NCBI GenBank assembly: GCA_907163375.1
Contig: CAJQUW010016956.1
Coordinates: forward strand, 119,518 to 183,517
Direction: 5' to 3'
Origin: Prostheceraeus crozeri
Lineage: Eukaryota > Platyhelminthes > Polycladida > Euryleptidae
Length of the DNA: 64,000 nt
Shown: positions 23,401-33,523 of the stretch, in pieces
Numbering within the stretch: the first letter of the stretch is position 1
Layout: each line of letters starts with the position of its first letter
The notes under the pieces: generated by a model
Told to the model about the DNA's origin: nothing
The model's input: only the letters and a program-made list of their open reading frames with translations
Databases searched by the model: none
Made by a program: the position numbers and the translations under genes

Positions 23401-26400
23401 AGAGTGAAGGGCATGTAAATACCATTTAAAACTCGTGATGCTGTCAGTCCGTCTTCACAAAAAGTTGATAGATGCTGCTCCAGTTAGCTTCGGATCAGTT
23501 TAATCATAGAGTTTAGTCTAGTCGCTCTATTTTGAAAAATTGCTGCAGTTGGCCATGATTCATTAATTAAACTTGCCAAATACAGAGTTTTCGTGTCATA
23601 CTGCGTCCTTCCATATGCAGGCAAATTTCGACTAGGTCGTGGTTCGGATGACGATGGATCAGATGAGGAGGATGATGGAAGACGATGGCGCAGAAACGGA
23701 GGTGGAAGGTCAAGTACCAGCAGCTCACAAAGCGGCACGAATCAAAAGCGGAATCTCCCACGAGATCTCGAACGACTGCTACGGAAGGTGGATGACAAAA
23801 ACATCACTGAGACTGAAATGCGGGAGCTGCGTGATCGATTGGAGGAGACAGAACGCCAAATGACAAGAATCCTCGAGGCTATGAAAGATGTCCAGACCCA
23901 TGTACAACCTCCAGAGGACGCTGATATCGATGAGAGATGTGACTGTCAACATGATGAGCCGTGCAATGAAAGCGATGTAAAACTTGGTGGTGAAGGCATC
24001 GAGACGTTGACGACAGCTCAACCAAATTCCAACATTAAATATCAAGAGGTTCGACGACGAAAACGAACAACGAATGATCGTAAACGACGACAATCGAATT
24101 CCAGTGAGAGTGATGGTGAGGAAGGTGAGCAAATAATAAAGCAGCACTTATTTGCCCGACTACATTGTATTCAGGATTGTTTAAGAAAAAAATTGTCGTG
24201 ACATGCTCCATGCAATATTTGCTTACCATGTTCCTTTTTCAGATGTTGTTTAGACAACAACGATGAACAATATTTTTGCATTTTTCTGCTTTTCGCCGCA
24301 GCTTTTAGCCAAAAAATAAAAACCTTTTGGTATGAAATGAAATCGTCACAGGCTTGCCAATGAATTTTTATTTGCTGGGACAGTATTTTTTTCTGGACGA
24401 CAAACCAATTTAGATAATTGTGTCCAGCATTTCGAAGGTGAACGTCAAATCATATAAACGGCGTAAAATTATCAGCCAGTTAGAATATTCCGAAGAATGC
24501 AATCGTGCTTAAGTTAAAGTATAATACTAGACAACAAATTAAAAATTATATAGCTACAATTATTCAATATTATATATAGCGTTAGGGTAGACAAACGAAC
24601 AGACAACGAAAATTAAAAATAACGGAGTGAAGGTAGTCAGTCACCTGTAGTCTCATGCATAATACCAGTAGTAAGTTGAGAAAAATGAAGCTTGATAATA
24701 ATTACAGTATGCGTTTCTTTCCAGATAAATGGAAATCGCACATTTCAAGTAGTGAAGTCAAAATGATACAAAAGAGGTTCATCAAGTAAACAAAGTCTCA
24801 TGCAGTACCCACACGCGCAGATTGATCATTGAGAATAATTGCAGCCTTCGCACGAAATGAATTGAGTCTGCTAATAGTGGACGCTCTTGGTTATATGAAG
24901 CGTCCCGCAGTGGAGATTTTGTAAACACAATTATTCATGAAAAGATTCTCATTAGATGCTGCTCTGTACAATCTAACTGCCGATATTTTTCTCCTTTTCT
25001 CAAGAGGTTGAAGACAATCATTTGTACAATGTCGGCCACAGAAAAGATAATAGAGGCAAACAGACTATAAACATCTAACGACAATGGAGCTATGTATGAA
25101 ATTGAAGTATCAGATAGGGATTGAAAAATAATCAATTTTTGTTATGGGATGAAAATCCAATGGGAATCTTGGTTACTTTATGTGGGAATAGGACTGGAAA
25201 TTCCGTCCCATCAACAAGCCTGCTGGATTTTGACAGGTTAATACTGCGTGCAAGCTTGCTACTGTAAGTAGAATATGATTTTTTCAAGTAATTAAAAGAT
25301 GTAGTACTAAAAGTACTTCAGTGTTGATTTCCTGCGAATTAGGCCTTGCTACCCTAGACTACTTGACAAATTTCTTGTTAAATCTCACATTCAAGTCCCG
25401 TAGTTTTGAACGTTGAATACAGCTGGATGAGAATTTTGAGGAATGTACTTGAAAGTATGAGTTTTTGAATTTTATTTTTATCATAGACTGTATTCATCAA
25501 AGTCCTTTCTGCCGGAGAAAAATGGAACCGACTAATATTTCAAGCCCATCATCTGAGGTGTCGTTTATGTATTTAAAAACCTACATGTGAATATTAAACA
25601 CAAGTAACGAGCCGCCTCTCTGTGATGGCAATAATCCTGAAATAATTATATGAAGTGAACATAAGTCATTGCATAAATCACTGTCAGACGGCTATCTGTT
25701 ATCTGTCCATTTATTTTTGTGCTGATTTCTGTCTACTGATAAAAGTGCGTATTCAAGTAGTAATATAAATGTGATCCATATGATGATGCAAAGAAAGTAA
25801 GAGTTGCTGGTTATGAACGCTTCAAGATGCGAGACTTATGGAAAAGGTGTCTGCTTGCTGTTAACTAAACTTTGACCAAATATGCTCAAGTTTTCTGCAA
25901 TTACTTAAAGAAGGCAATGTTCTTCGGTCAAATATATTTGTAAAAGAATATTTATGGTGACTGATGTATTGCTTTAGGCTTGGACACTGTATGAAAATGA
26001 AAGAGATGCTGCCAGGAAAAAGCAGAATTTAGTTTTGAACAGGCAGAATTCGCATTCTCAAGCAGGAGAAAATCGGTATCTCTGGGCACAAGTGTCCGTT
26101 GAGCGCCTGTTCTCGGGCATAAAGCTTCTGACAAGTGACCTACTATCTCGACTGAAGGCTGATGTTGTCGACGTCATCAATAAGTCAATAAATGTATATT
26201 TCCAAATACTTTGGAAAACATGAAAAAAGATAGAGAACATGCATATGAACAAAAACATTCATGTTTCAAGCACAGCTATGAAAACTCAGACATCAAATAG
26301 TACATTTCAAGCGTGCGGTCAATTTCAACAACAAAAAATCGTGTTCAGGAAGGAGAGGAGAAAAATTTGCTTCTAAATGTCATTCGGTTTGTGTTCTCTG

Positions 26401-29400
26401 TAGTAGACTGTCGCAACTCTTTAGCTTTTTGAAGGAATTTATCAATACTTTTAAGATTATTTGGAATATGCGTGTTGATCAACTTGTAAAACTCAGTTGT
26501 ACTTTCGCAGTGGCATAATATCGGTGCTAATATCGGTCTTCGTAAATGCACCACAATGTCTTTGGAGCAAATTGGAGAACGTGGAAAGAAAAGCTTCAAA
26601 GATCATCGGAGTGAAGATGGATCCACCACTCAAAAGCGTTGTTGAGAAGACTTGCTCCACTCTTGTAGGGAAAGTGATGTCCAGCGACTCTCACCCTCCT
26701 CGTGAATTTTTCACAAGCAAGAACCGTCTGCTGAGAAGCAAGAACTGTGAATTCCGCCCACCGCGTGCCAAGACTTCAAGATTTCAGAAGTCATTCATTC
26801 GATTTTGCAAATAGCTTCATGACCACTTTTTATACATAGTTGTGACTGATGTTTTTTACGTATTTACCTTCTGTAATTTTCGTATGTGCTGCGTCTACCG
26901 ACTCTCAGTAGACCATTGAATAAAGATTATTATTAATTAATAATTCCTATCGTAATTTCTAATATCTTGAACATTCAGTCATGAAATGATGCAAATTTTC
27001 TACCCGTGAATCACTGCATAGCTTAAATCGACGTTCTTCATACCTCAAACGATTTCCATAAATGTCGGTGACGGCTTCTAAGTTGTGGTTTAATGCTCTA
27101 AGCTTCAGTATGATATAGTTATAATCGATATCAACATTTAGATACGACTTAATAGTATCCTCAAACAGGCATAACTCCAAATAATTTAGCCCAGAATGGT
27201 TGTTTTTTTGCTGAGGATATCCACTGTTCCTTATGATAATCAGCTAATCGACCTTTTGTAATCTTGAAAACTCATTGGATGTATTCCAAATTCACCTATG
27301 AGACAATAATTTGGAGTATTCCGCTTTAAATGATGATACCTTTTGTAAAATTGAAATTGCAGTTGATCTAAACCTTTAAAATTATTAAAGAAACAAAATT
27401 CTGCACAGTATTTCATCTTCGATAGCGTCAGCGTTTCAAATGTATTTTTTAGAATATCTTCACTAACTTGGCCAAATTCTCTGAGCTGTTTAACTGTTAA
27501 ATATGCAGCTTGTTTGCCTTTAGCTGTCAATTGTTCCAAATGGCATTTATTATTTTTTGATATCTACATTCCTAAGTACTTATATTTGTCAACAACCTCA
27601 ATGGACACCTTTCTGTTATCAAGACTGATTTCTAATTTACTCAATTTAGTGCTGATATTATGAGTCATTATCTTAGTCTTGTCATAATTGATGTTCAGTT
27701 CATTTTCTGAACAAAACTTGTAAAGCGTTACAATTTGATTACTCGAGCCACGTCTGCTCTCCCTCATTAACAGTATATCATCAGCATAGATGAGTGATGA
27801 TACCTCGAAATCAAATATTTTTATTGGGTCAGTTTTGCTTTTGTCAGCATCCAAGACATGAATTAAATCATTCATATAAATACTAAATAAAGTTGGCGAT
27901 AACGCGTCACCTTGGGGAATTCCATTTTCAAGTTTGAAGGATTGTGTCTCGTTGCCATCGAAAAGTACTTTGTATTCTTTGTTTATGATAGTCTTAACTA
28001 TCAATGACATAGTTTGCATTTAGGTATCAGACACTTCAATTTATCAATCAATCGCTTTTTGGGAATTGAATCAAACGCTTTCGATAAATCTAGGAAGCAC
28101 AAGAACAAAGGGCGTTTCATATTTTTGTAAATTTGCATGACTTCTTTGATAATTAATATATCATCCAATGCAGAACTTCCTTTTTTGAAACTGGTTTGAT
28201 TCCTCTCTATCACTTCATTTCTAAGCAGGCAATCATTCAGTCGTGCACTAATTACTTTTCTTAGAATTTTCTCTACACAAGATCATAGATTAATAAACCT
28301 ATATGAATTGGGATCATTTTTACTTCCTTTTTTAAATATTGGGGAAATCCAACTACTGTTCCAAGGGATTTCATCAGCTTTTCTTAACACGTCATTATAT
28401 TTTTTTCTAGAGTTTCGACTGTTTCGCTTTCACATGATTTTAATACTTCATAGACAATTTTGTCTGGACCACTTGTTTTCCGTAGCTTTGTTTCTTTAAG
28501 AGTATTTTTTATTTCAGTTTGTGTTATTTTACTATCTAGATGATCAATACTTAACCGGGCTTTAGAAATTTATGTTTCTAAAGTCATCATGTTCTTAAGA
28601 ACGAATTATGGAATGCTGTGGTGAATTATGAATGCAGGATTTACTTCGCTGTTTTTCAAACTTAGTAAAATGCCAAACATTAATTCAAAGTTGTGTATAG
28701 TTGATAAACTTTCATAGAAAATGATTGATAAGTGTGCAGCTATGATCACTAGGCACAGGTTTAAGTAAGTATATAATGATCTGTTGTGTAGGTTGCCATT
28801 CAAAAAAAAAACTAGGCCTCCGTACTTGCCACCCGGAGTCGGCTCCGCATTCCTAGTTTTGATTCATAATTTTGTTAGCTAAAATGTTGCATTGCGATGA
28901 ATTGAGAAAATATAAAATGAGGAAGCTAAAACTATGCATTGAGTTTTATCAAAGTGAATTCCGTTTTATGTACAAGCAGAATTGTAGACTTGTCTCATTG
29001 CAAATGTCACGTCCGTTTACTTACCACAATTCGGCAACAATGCAAGCTATTTTCTAAGTTCTCTTTGAACAACATGATTGCCGCAAACAGAATACTCTTC
29101 ATTGTACCATTAAAAGTAAGCCGATGTGTCTTCTTAATTAAGATTTATTGGCTATGATATTTGAGTTAAAATCTACACATGCGTCTAAGTAAAATAAAAA
29201 AGTCAAGCAAATTCAGTCAGGACAGTGTTAGGAGATCTCTCCTCTTTGAGCAGTTATGGAAATCCACCATTCTCCGCTAAAGATATACAGCGACTGATAA
29301 GCACTAAATTATTGATGCATTTATTAGACTAAATGAAAGAGCATTGCATTGATGCATAATTATTGTATAATTTTAGTTCAAAAATCATCCTACCGACGAT

Positions 29401-29977
29401 TCTCCATGCTTCAACAGTTGTGCATCCCGAATTATTTATCAAAGTGTTCATGGACTTCCATGCCATTGCTAACTTCAATTAATCAATAATTTGCTGTTTG
29501 TAATTGATAATAGTGATTAAACTTCCATGATATTATTTAAACGTTCATTATCCGCATTGTTTTCACTCACCGTCAGAGGTTGTTTATCTTTCAATATGTA
29601 GACATGTATCATTTGATCTGACAGTAACTGAAACAAACCTGACCAGGTGTTCCTATCACCGTTGATGTGTGTGATTATTACTGCAGTACAATTATTATCA
29701 GAATCAAAAATATTTTTTGGGAATTCATGCATGGGTACTTTTAATTATTATCATTACCGGATACATGGTGGAACATCCAACTATATTGTGTACTTCAGTG
29801 TTTTCATTTAGTTGATCAGTTAATGAATTTTATCATTATTTTACAGAATATTTGGACCTCGATGATGGATACGAAGCGGAAGCTGATGAAAAGGATGAAG
29901 AGTGGCGACCTCATATCAACGAAGCTGAAGCTAAAAGTAGAAAGATTGAAGTAAATCATAAAGAGAAATCTAGTTAA
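11276..29977 (+). CDS. RIC3: RIC3 acetylcholine receptor chaperone, four coding exons
   Basis: RIC3 is an ER membrane chaperone that promotes folding, assembly and surface delivery of nicotinic acetylcholine receptors. Joining 11276-11411, 14317-14625, 23621-24124 and 29847-29977 gives 359 residues and a TAA stop with every junction in frame; all introns are phase 1 with GT-AG ends. Visible parts: an N-terminal hydrophobic segment (about residues 7-31, containing AILYPKIFHPM); a Pro/Gly/Met-rich loop (about 54-90); a Gly-rich stretch leading into a second membrane segment (about 93-118, MVLPIYAVGIVLYLIYTLVK), the family hallmark; an Asp/Arg/Ser-rich linker; a predicted coiled coil (about 195-240); and an acidic tail (about 306-340). 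Length and domain order fit invertebrate RIC3 proteins. Introns of 2.9, 9.0 and 5.7 kb carry many transposons. The coding exons look intact. Confidence 0.9.
11412..12769 (+). other. RIC3 intron 1, 5' part: nothing recognised
   Basis: No exon-like conserved frame. The region near 12194-12391 is locally GC-richer (AACCAGCCGGCCTGCG) and may be an unidentified repeat, but no ends are seen. Confidence 0.4.
12770..13760 (-). mobile_element. Tc1-like transposon relic in RIC3 intron 1
   Basis: Read on the minus strand this is a decayed Tc1-family transposase. The N-terminal helix-turn-helix starts near 13707 (MPRLNEAQRNNASGLMQCGM), followed by a VTTRAQDL block near 13520 and a GVRRVSTHTIRNRL block near 13440. 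A first catalytic box (VFTDEIWNALLHAA) lies near 13230, the RHDNARPHSARP box near 13010, and the closing RRCQAVLDANGGHTQY near 12790. Several frameshifts and stops interrupt it, and the third catalytic region is poorly preserved. Clear terminal inverted repeats and TA duplications were not found, so the outer limits are approximate. Confidence 0.85.
13761..14316 (+). other. RIC3 intron 1, 3' part: nothing recognised
   Basis: AT-rich intron sequence ending in the acceptor TGCATTTTTAG at 14316. No exon or element is seen apart from the possible unrecognised edge of the Tc1 relic. Confidence 0.5.
14317..14625 (+). CDS. RIC3: RIC3 coding exon 2
   Basis: Preceded by a TTTTTAG acceptor and followed by AAAG|GTAAGA. 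It completes codon 46 and runs to the first base of codon 149. It encodes the MMHRPGGPAPGPGG loop, the Gly/Arg-rich approach, the second membrane segment (MVLPIYAVGIVLYLIYTLVK) and a lysine-rich cytosolic or lumenal flank ending YYRNFHYDADK. This is the most diagnostic RIC3 exon. Confidence 0.93.
14626..16206 (+). other. RIC3 intron 2, 5' part: nothing recognised
   Basis: No exon or element was recognised in 1.6 kb of AT-rich DNA; minus-strand frames at 15462-15855 have no motif. Confidence 0.45.
16416..17052 (+). pseudogene. Harbinger (HARBI1-like) DDE transposase, broken
   Basis: Starts at ATG 16416 (MDGYDPVLDLLGM). About 160 residues in one frame lead to the first catalytic box ILCGAVDGTLIPIRAP; a frameshift near 16890 then moves to the frame carrying MAVCGPNYEIFYLNAHWLGS and the second acidic box SVNDAGVLRRS, ending at a stop at 17052. 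The C-terminal third with the last catalytic residue is missing. It would be a nuclear nuclease-family transposase if intact. The strong match to the HARBI1 family makes the call safe; it cannot be active. Confidence 0.88.
17054..17296 (-). pseudogene. Harbinger Myb/SANT-like DNA-binding protein fragment
   Basis: The minus-strand frame has the look of the partner protein of Harbinger transposases: a basic KKKDAVWKTIHEVL helix and a second helix around LTDREFRNLRQ, the pattern of a trihelix/Myb-like domain in which a Trp-based helix is followed by an RNL(R/K) helix. It reads towards the transposase and ends two bases from its stop. In intact elements this protein brings the transposase to the DNA ends. 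It is partial here. Confidence 0.55.
17572..17735 (-). mobile_element. tRNA-derived SINE, probably tRNA-Glu-like head
   Basis: On the minus strand, from about 17733 downward, the sequence has a box A-like CAGCATGGTCTAGTG and, about 35 bases on, a box B-like GGTTCGATTCC, with a CTC anticodon-like loop followed by CACCGCGG between them. This resembles tRNA-Glu. A non-tRNA tail with TGACATAATAGCTGTCATTC follows towards 17572. The head is diverged and cannot fold as a normal tRNA. Related tails occur at 17810-18056. Confidence 0.65.
17810..18056. repeat. Two SINE-tail copies in head-to-head inversion
   Basis: The two halves (17810-17932 and 17934-18056) are reverse complements at roughly 85 percent. 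The outer tips read AGATTGACAACAAAGGT and its complement, and inner blocks match the tail of the neighbouring SINE (AGTCAATAAAAGACACC and complement). A box B-like GATTCGATCCCTGG lies at the centre. The outer tips extend beyond the SINE homology, so the inversion also took in flanking DNA. Confidence 0.65.
18057..19599 (+). other. RIC3 intron 2, middle: nothing recognised
   Basis: No conserved frame or element ends. The minus frame at 18854-19120 (88 residues) has no recognised motif and is not called. Confidence 0.4.
19740..20063 (+). CDS. N-terminal LINE ORF fragment with 2A-like motif
   Basis: An open frame from ATG 19740. It has a basic, Pro-rich start, a hydrophobic lead-in (WWLALSLLAGD) and then DIERNPGP, matching the D-x-E-x-N-P-G-P signature of 2A ribosome-skipping peptides, at residues 54-61 counted from this Met. 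Such motifs near the N-terminus of ORFs of some non-LTR retrotransposons are established (trypanosome L1Tc, sea urchin and other invertebrate LINEs); there they separate translation products or act as a signal. After the motif comes a Cys/His-containing stretch, and a frameshift breaks the link to the endonuclease frame (19840-20454). This copy is not functional. Confidence 0.75.
   Translation: MNLLGEQSASPPWGGTNPIPHYPSRKRPGNRRVFGVGRPPVPAWWLALSLLAGDIERNPGPTPTYTAPHCEHNKRANLHSVQHPKQSLASPQMHKHHTHSIHYPLDL
21156..22383 (+). other. 1.2 kb of unrelated DNA in place of the LINE's RT core
   Basis: AT-rich sequence without the A+C-rich, G-poor bias of the LINE on either side. No protein motif, inverted ends or tail was recognised. 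Its left edge falls just after PISRLSPLA and its right edge just before the thumb region. Because the intervening LINE sequence is missing, this is a replacement or an insertion with deletion rather than a simple insertion. Confidence 0.5.
23286..23620 (+). other. RIC3 intron 2, end
   Basis: Non-coding sequence leading to the acceptor CTTCCATATGCAG at 23620. The tract before it is mixed rather than strongly pyrimidine-rich, but the reading frame and RIC3 content downstream support it. Confidence 0.5.
23621..24124 (+). CDS. RIC3: RIC3 coding exon 3
   Basis: Joined to exon 2 it restores a Gly codon (G|GC) and continues for about 168 residues. It encodes an acidic/basic, Ser-rich linker (residues about 150-190), then LPRDLERLLRKVDDKN and a heptad-rich helix (TEMRELRDRLEETERQMTRI, about 210-240) that matches the RIC3 coiled coil. 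A Cys-containing segment (DERCDCQHDEPC) and a strongly basic RRRKRTTNDRKRR block (about 293-306) follow, before an acidic end. The donor is taken as GAAG|GTGAGC at 24124/24125. An alternative GATG|GTGAGG nine bases upstream is also phase 1 and would remove three residues. Confidence 0.9.
24125..25974 (+). other. RIC3 intron 3, 5' part: nothing recognised
   Basis: AT-rich sequence with no motif, element end or conserved frame. Confidence 0.4.
25975..26222 (+). pseudogene. hAT transposase C-terminal (dimerisation) fragment
   Basis: The + frame carries NRYLWAQVSVERLFSGIKLL followed by TSDLLSRLKADVVDVI, the hAT C-terminal dimerisation signature (usually SVERLFS...R..L....). Only about 80 residues remain, ending at a stop at 26223. 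The catalytic part and both ends are absent, so this is a 3' fragment inside RIC3 intron 3. Confidence 0.75.
26223..26494 (+). other. Intron spacer between hAT and LINE fragments
   Basis: About 270 bases of AT-rich intron DNA with nothing recognisable. Confidence 0.4.
26495..26935 (+). mobile_element. LINE 3' end fragment
   Basis: Frame 26497-26814 is the last part of a LINE reverse-transcriptase ORF: LWSKLENVERKASKIIGVKM, the conserved bundle after the RT in jockey/CR1-like ORF2s, then a SHPPREFFTSKNRLLRSK block typical of the extreme C-terminus. The stop is followed by about 120 bases of 3' UTR ending GAATAAAGATTATTATTA, a usual tail for these elements. It is strongly 5'-truncated and is met tail to tail by the next LINE. 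Confidence 0.8.
26940..28600 (-). mobile_element. LINE reverse-transcriptase remnant (minus strand)
   Basis: Read from 28600 down: a pre-palm area near 28450 (RKTSGPDKIVYEVLKS), fingers and palm A box FLCFLDLSKAFDSIPKKRL (about 28080), the NGIPQGDALSPTLFSIYMND box (about 27910) and SLIYADDILLM with both catalytic Asp (about 27790). Then come the thumb (KYKYLGM, about 27570) and the C-terminal region to about 26960. Frames are broken at several points (for example between 28001-28213 and 27564-28019, and near 27550). No endonuclease is seen, so it is 5'-truncated. Clade not assigned. Confidence 0.88.
28601..29846 (+). other. RIC3 intron 3, 3' part: nothing recognised
   Basis: AT-rich. The 71-residue minus frame at 29517-29732 has no recognised family and is left out. 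The intron ends with TCATTATTTTACAG at 29846. Confidence 0.45.
29847..29977 (+). CDS. RIC3: RIC3 coding exon 4 (terminal)
   Basis: Preceded by a pyrimidine-rich TTATTTTACAG acceptor. Joined to exon 3 it completes a Glu codon (G|AA) and encodes YLDLDDGYEAEADEKDEEWR, then HINEAEAK and a lysine-rich end before the TAA stop at 29975-29977. An acidic tail of this kind is normal in RIC3. The exact phase match to exon 3, and the open frame only in the predicted phase, make the exon convincing although its sequence is less conserved. Confidence 0.82.
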
Positions 29978-30834
29978 ATTGGATAAAACAAGTGATCCAG
30001 TCAGTGATTTCGAGAAAGTATTTCCCGGTATGTATGGAACTACACTAAAAAACTGTGTCCGTATACCAGTCAAAGATATCATTAGATGAATTGCGTTTGG
30101 AAGAATTTCAGGAAAGAAAATGATATTGAACTGTAATAGCGAATAGGCGTGTCGCTGCCAGTGTTAAAAATTATTTACTGAATGGGGATCTGTCAGTCAG
30201 AACATTTTGAAAACACTGAATTTTAGCATGAAAGTGATCTTCGCCCTTGAAGGAATCTCATTTGTAAATATCTTGTCTTTATTTCATACCTTTAACAAAT
30301 GATATTTGTGACTGTAGCATCAAAAGATAATCATTTTTCTTTGGGAATTATGTGTGCTTTCATGGAGATTGATTGTCCGAATGCTAAATACGAGTGACGA
30401 TTTCAGGTCTGTGTTACCATTGCTTTTAGTTTGGAAAAGCTCTGTTTACTTGTATTCTGTGTCACATGTCTCAATAGTCACATTTCATTTGAGTAACATG
30501 CATTGTTTTCTTTTAATTATTATCGGGATTTGATATCGCTTTGCAAAATTTGAATAGACCGGTTCATAAGTTTTAGAGCCATGTATCTATTAAACTTGTA
30601 ACTCGATAGACACATGCACACCGTTACACATCGTAATATCTGCAGTATATCATTCCATAAATATCTGAAGCGCAAGAGACAGAAATTGATCTAATCTTCT
30701 CTGAAAAATTATTACAAAAACATGAATATTTTCACATCAACATGAAAAATCGCGTTTGAGGGTTCATTTCTTTTTGAAAATGGACTAACATATAAATAAA
30801 ATAATAATGAAGTGAAATGTTTAATTTTAATAAA
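29978..30834 (+). terminator. RIC3: RIC3 3' UTR with candidate poly(A) signals
   Basis: AT-rich sequence after the stop. AATAAA hexamers at 30795-30800 and 30829-30834 are plausible polyadenylation signals; which one is used cannot be told from sequence. Confidence 0.4.
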
Positions 30835-33425
30835 GAAAAGTATTTTTGCTAGAACGTTTTCATCAATTCAATCGCCTAAGAGGATTCTCCACCTGAGGAC
30901 GTAATGATATGTTATCATCATAAAACATCTCTTATTGATTCACAATAGAGATATGAACTCAGATTTTTTGACACTTGTAGTTAATTTAAGCCCGTCTACT
31001 GCCTGATTGAAAAGTCCAATTTTGTCAACGACAGAGGGTCAATGACAAATCTTAAATTATGACCAAAACAATGAAATAAATTCAAATCAAGTGCAGGATA
31101 GATACGGTCAGAGCTAGAGGCTGTCACAAAAAGCTGGATTTCTGGTTTAGAAGATATCTGTCTTTGAAGGTCTCATTAGACACGGGACGGAGGATCAACA
31201 GACATCAAGTTCCAAAACTGAATTGTGCAAGAATATTTTTCAGCCAAAAAGCAAGCTTCCTATATCTTATAGTTTTTTTAATCACACTTCATTCAATTCC
31301 ATTCCTATCTCGTGGTGCGACGGAAAATAGTTTGACCAGATATAACTCGACCGAATGCATTGCTTGGGTTATTTTACTGAACTTCCTAGCTGCTTTTCTA
31401 GGAAGTATGTATATGTTGCATATCCGTAGTAGGCCTGTAAGCCTATTGCACAATGAAGATTTCCCATTGCATTTCCAAATCTCAATTTTTTGTCTCCACA
31501 AGTGCTGTTGGAAATTTAGCAGATTTGATAGATGCACCACCGTGCATCGATGAGTTGCGATACCAATTCACCACGGCTCTAAACAAAATTTAATTTTCGG
31601 TCGAAAGTGTGCTGGAGCTGAAATATTCGTTGTAAAAATATTGACTCACTTTCGATCATTCGCTGCTGTTTCTCCTTACAAAATTTCTCTGCTAATGTTC
31701 AAAATGTAATTGAAATATATAAAATGTAATAGATCGAATTGAAAAATCTGTCAACGGGCGGCAAGTTGAGAAATTTTAATCCATTCAGCGTTGAACATTT
31801 GGAAACCAGTTTTATCTCAGTCATGCAAGGTGCTAGTTTTCATTTGAATGAAGCTCCTTTAATGAAAGCTCATTTGGTTGACAAATTTTTCCACAAACTT
31901 GAAGACCAAATTTCCGAGTATCAGTTGAAACCGGATAATACAACCATGCTAAATGATAGAAAAAACACGGAATTAAGTAACATAACATGTAAAATAATCT
32001 AGCGTTTTGTGTGATATTCGAGCAAACTACTATCACCACATGTTTGAAAAACTCGTGTAAGCTTCGCTGATAAATGTGGGCGAAATCAATTCACAAACGA
32101 CCAATTCCGTAAATGCTCGCAAAATTGCACTTCCCAGGGGTTTTCATTTCTCTTCTTCCAATCCCTATGACAAACAATCAATATTTTCATTCGGTGACAT
32201 TGACGAATTTTATCAATAGCTACTTGAATAATACTGAATCAATCAATTATGAAAGTCAAGAATATTTTTGTGGCACTATGTTATCAAATCAAGTATGCAA
32301 CAGCTAAACAAACGTAACCCAAAACGACATAAGTGTGACATCGTCGGCTATTACTGTTTTCCTGACAAGTGATTTCATCAAATATGGATATCAGCAGGGA
32401 CATCTATGATTAATGTAGGATATCTAAGGGACGCTCAACTCCTATACCATGTACTGGACTGGAGGCCAGTGACTTTGGTAGACTTGATTAATGACGATAG
32501 TGTATATCTGGATAAAACCATGGAACAAGTGGTAAACAATTCACTTCATTATTGTAAAATACATCAGAATCCACCTGAATTTATTGCTGTACATGCTAAT
32601 TAATACGCCCGCCCCAGTCTTGCAGAGAAATTGTCGGAAGAATTTGTGCGGTGTAAATGTACGCATACAAGTATTTCATCGATGGTCAATTTCAAATAAA
32701 TTGTGATTTTCTATCTTCATTGATTTTTTCAGTGTCGTATCTAAAACCTCCCCCTGCAAAATTATTTGAACCACTAGTGGACATTTCCGGCCTTGAATTA
32801 CTACTCAACCTTCAATAAACGAAAATTGATGGCTATTTTTATCACAGTAATGCGCGAATGTTTTCATATTCACCAACAAAATTAATACGGATTTCATAAT
32901 CAACTTACTTCCTTATCAATGCTGCTCCTGAATTGCCCAATATGGTTGGACTTTAAAATCGTGGAAACTCACCAATCACCACTGCTTGGTTTGCTTTTTA
33001 TTCAATATGGTCTTCGAATTTTATGAAACACTGACATCAAAATCACATTTTATTTGTTCGTCGGAGTTTTGATTATAATTTGAAGGACTCACGGGTGATG
33101 ATCTATAATCACGAGATGTCTAATAAGAGAAAAATACAGATTGTTTCATAAAAAATGGATCACCCTTAAACATCGCCTTAACTTCAACTTTGTCTAACTC
33201 CGCCTAACTTGAACGAATTTCTCTGAAATTTGGAAGATATGTCAGTTGTGCTTACTAATATCATTGTTGGAAATTTCAAGCATGAATATTGAGTTGTTTT
33301 CCTGTTATAGATAAAAAAGTAGTAGATAATTTGATCTTCATTTAGCAATGTTGCACAAAATCATACATCACTCTTATAAAATTACATTTGTTTCCTTTGT
33401 TATGTAATATGTTGTTCTACAAGCC
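30835..33425. other. No recognisable gene
   Basis: Open frames of 60-130 residues occur (31164-31553 +, 31739-32002 +, 32406-32603 +) but none contains a recognised domain. The 129-residue one has a hydrophobic stretch (FLYLIVFLITLHSIPFL) that could be chance in AT-rich DNA. No element ends were found. Confidence 0.4.
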
Positions 33426-33523
33426 AAAAGGAATTCCTAATACCTTACAGAGATAGGAAAAAAAGTCGTGCGTCGCTTGCGGATTAATGTGAGTTCCAGC
33501 AAAGTGCTTCGATTGCCAAAATT
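33426..33523 (+). repeat. 98-bp inverted repeat, left copy
   Basis: Reverse complement of 38665-38760 with only a 2-base indel and about one substitution. Central sequence GTCGTGCGTCGCTTGCGGAT. The pair encloses the LINE at about 33.6-38.6 kb. The repeat has no coding sense, and its bounds on both sides are sharp. Confidence 0.85.

Noticed and set aside
23075-23425. 116-residue minus frame over the LINE 3' end
   Set aside because: Shadow of the LINE C-terminal and 3' UTR region, which is explained on the + strand.
29517-29732. 71-residue minus frame in RIC3 intron 3
   Set aside because: No family recognised, size within chance, and no supporting splice sites.
31164-31553. 129-residue + frame with a hydrophobic stretch
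   Set aside because: No family resemblance, no splice or start context, overlapped by a minus frame of similar size; probably chance.
32406-32603. 65-residue + frame with a protein-like composition (QLLYHVLDWRPVTLVDL)
   Set aside because: Looks protein-like but is at the length expected by chance, and no exon partners or family were recognised.
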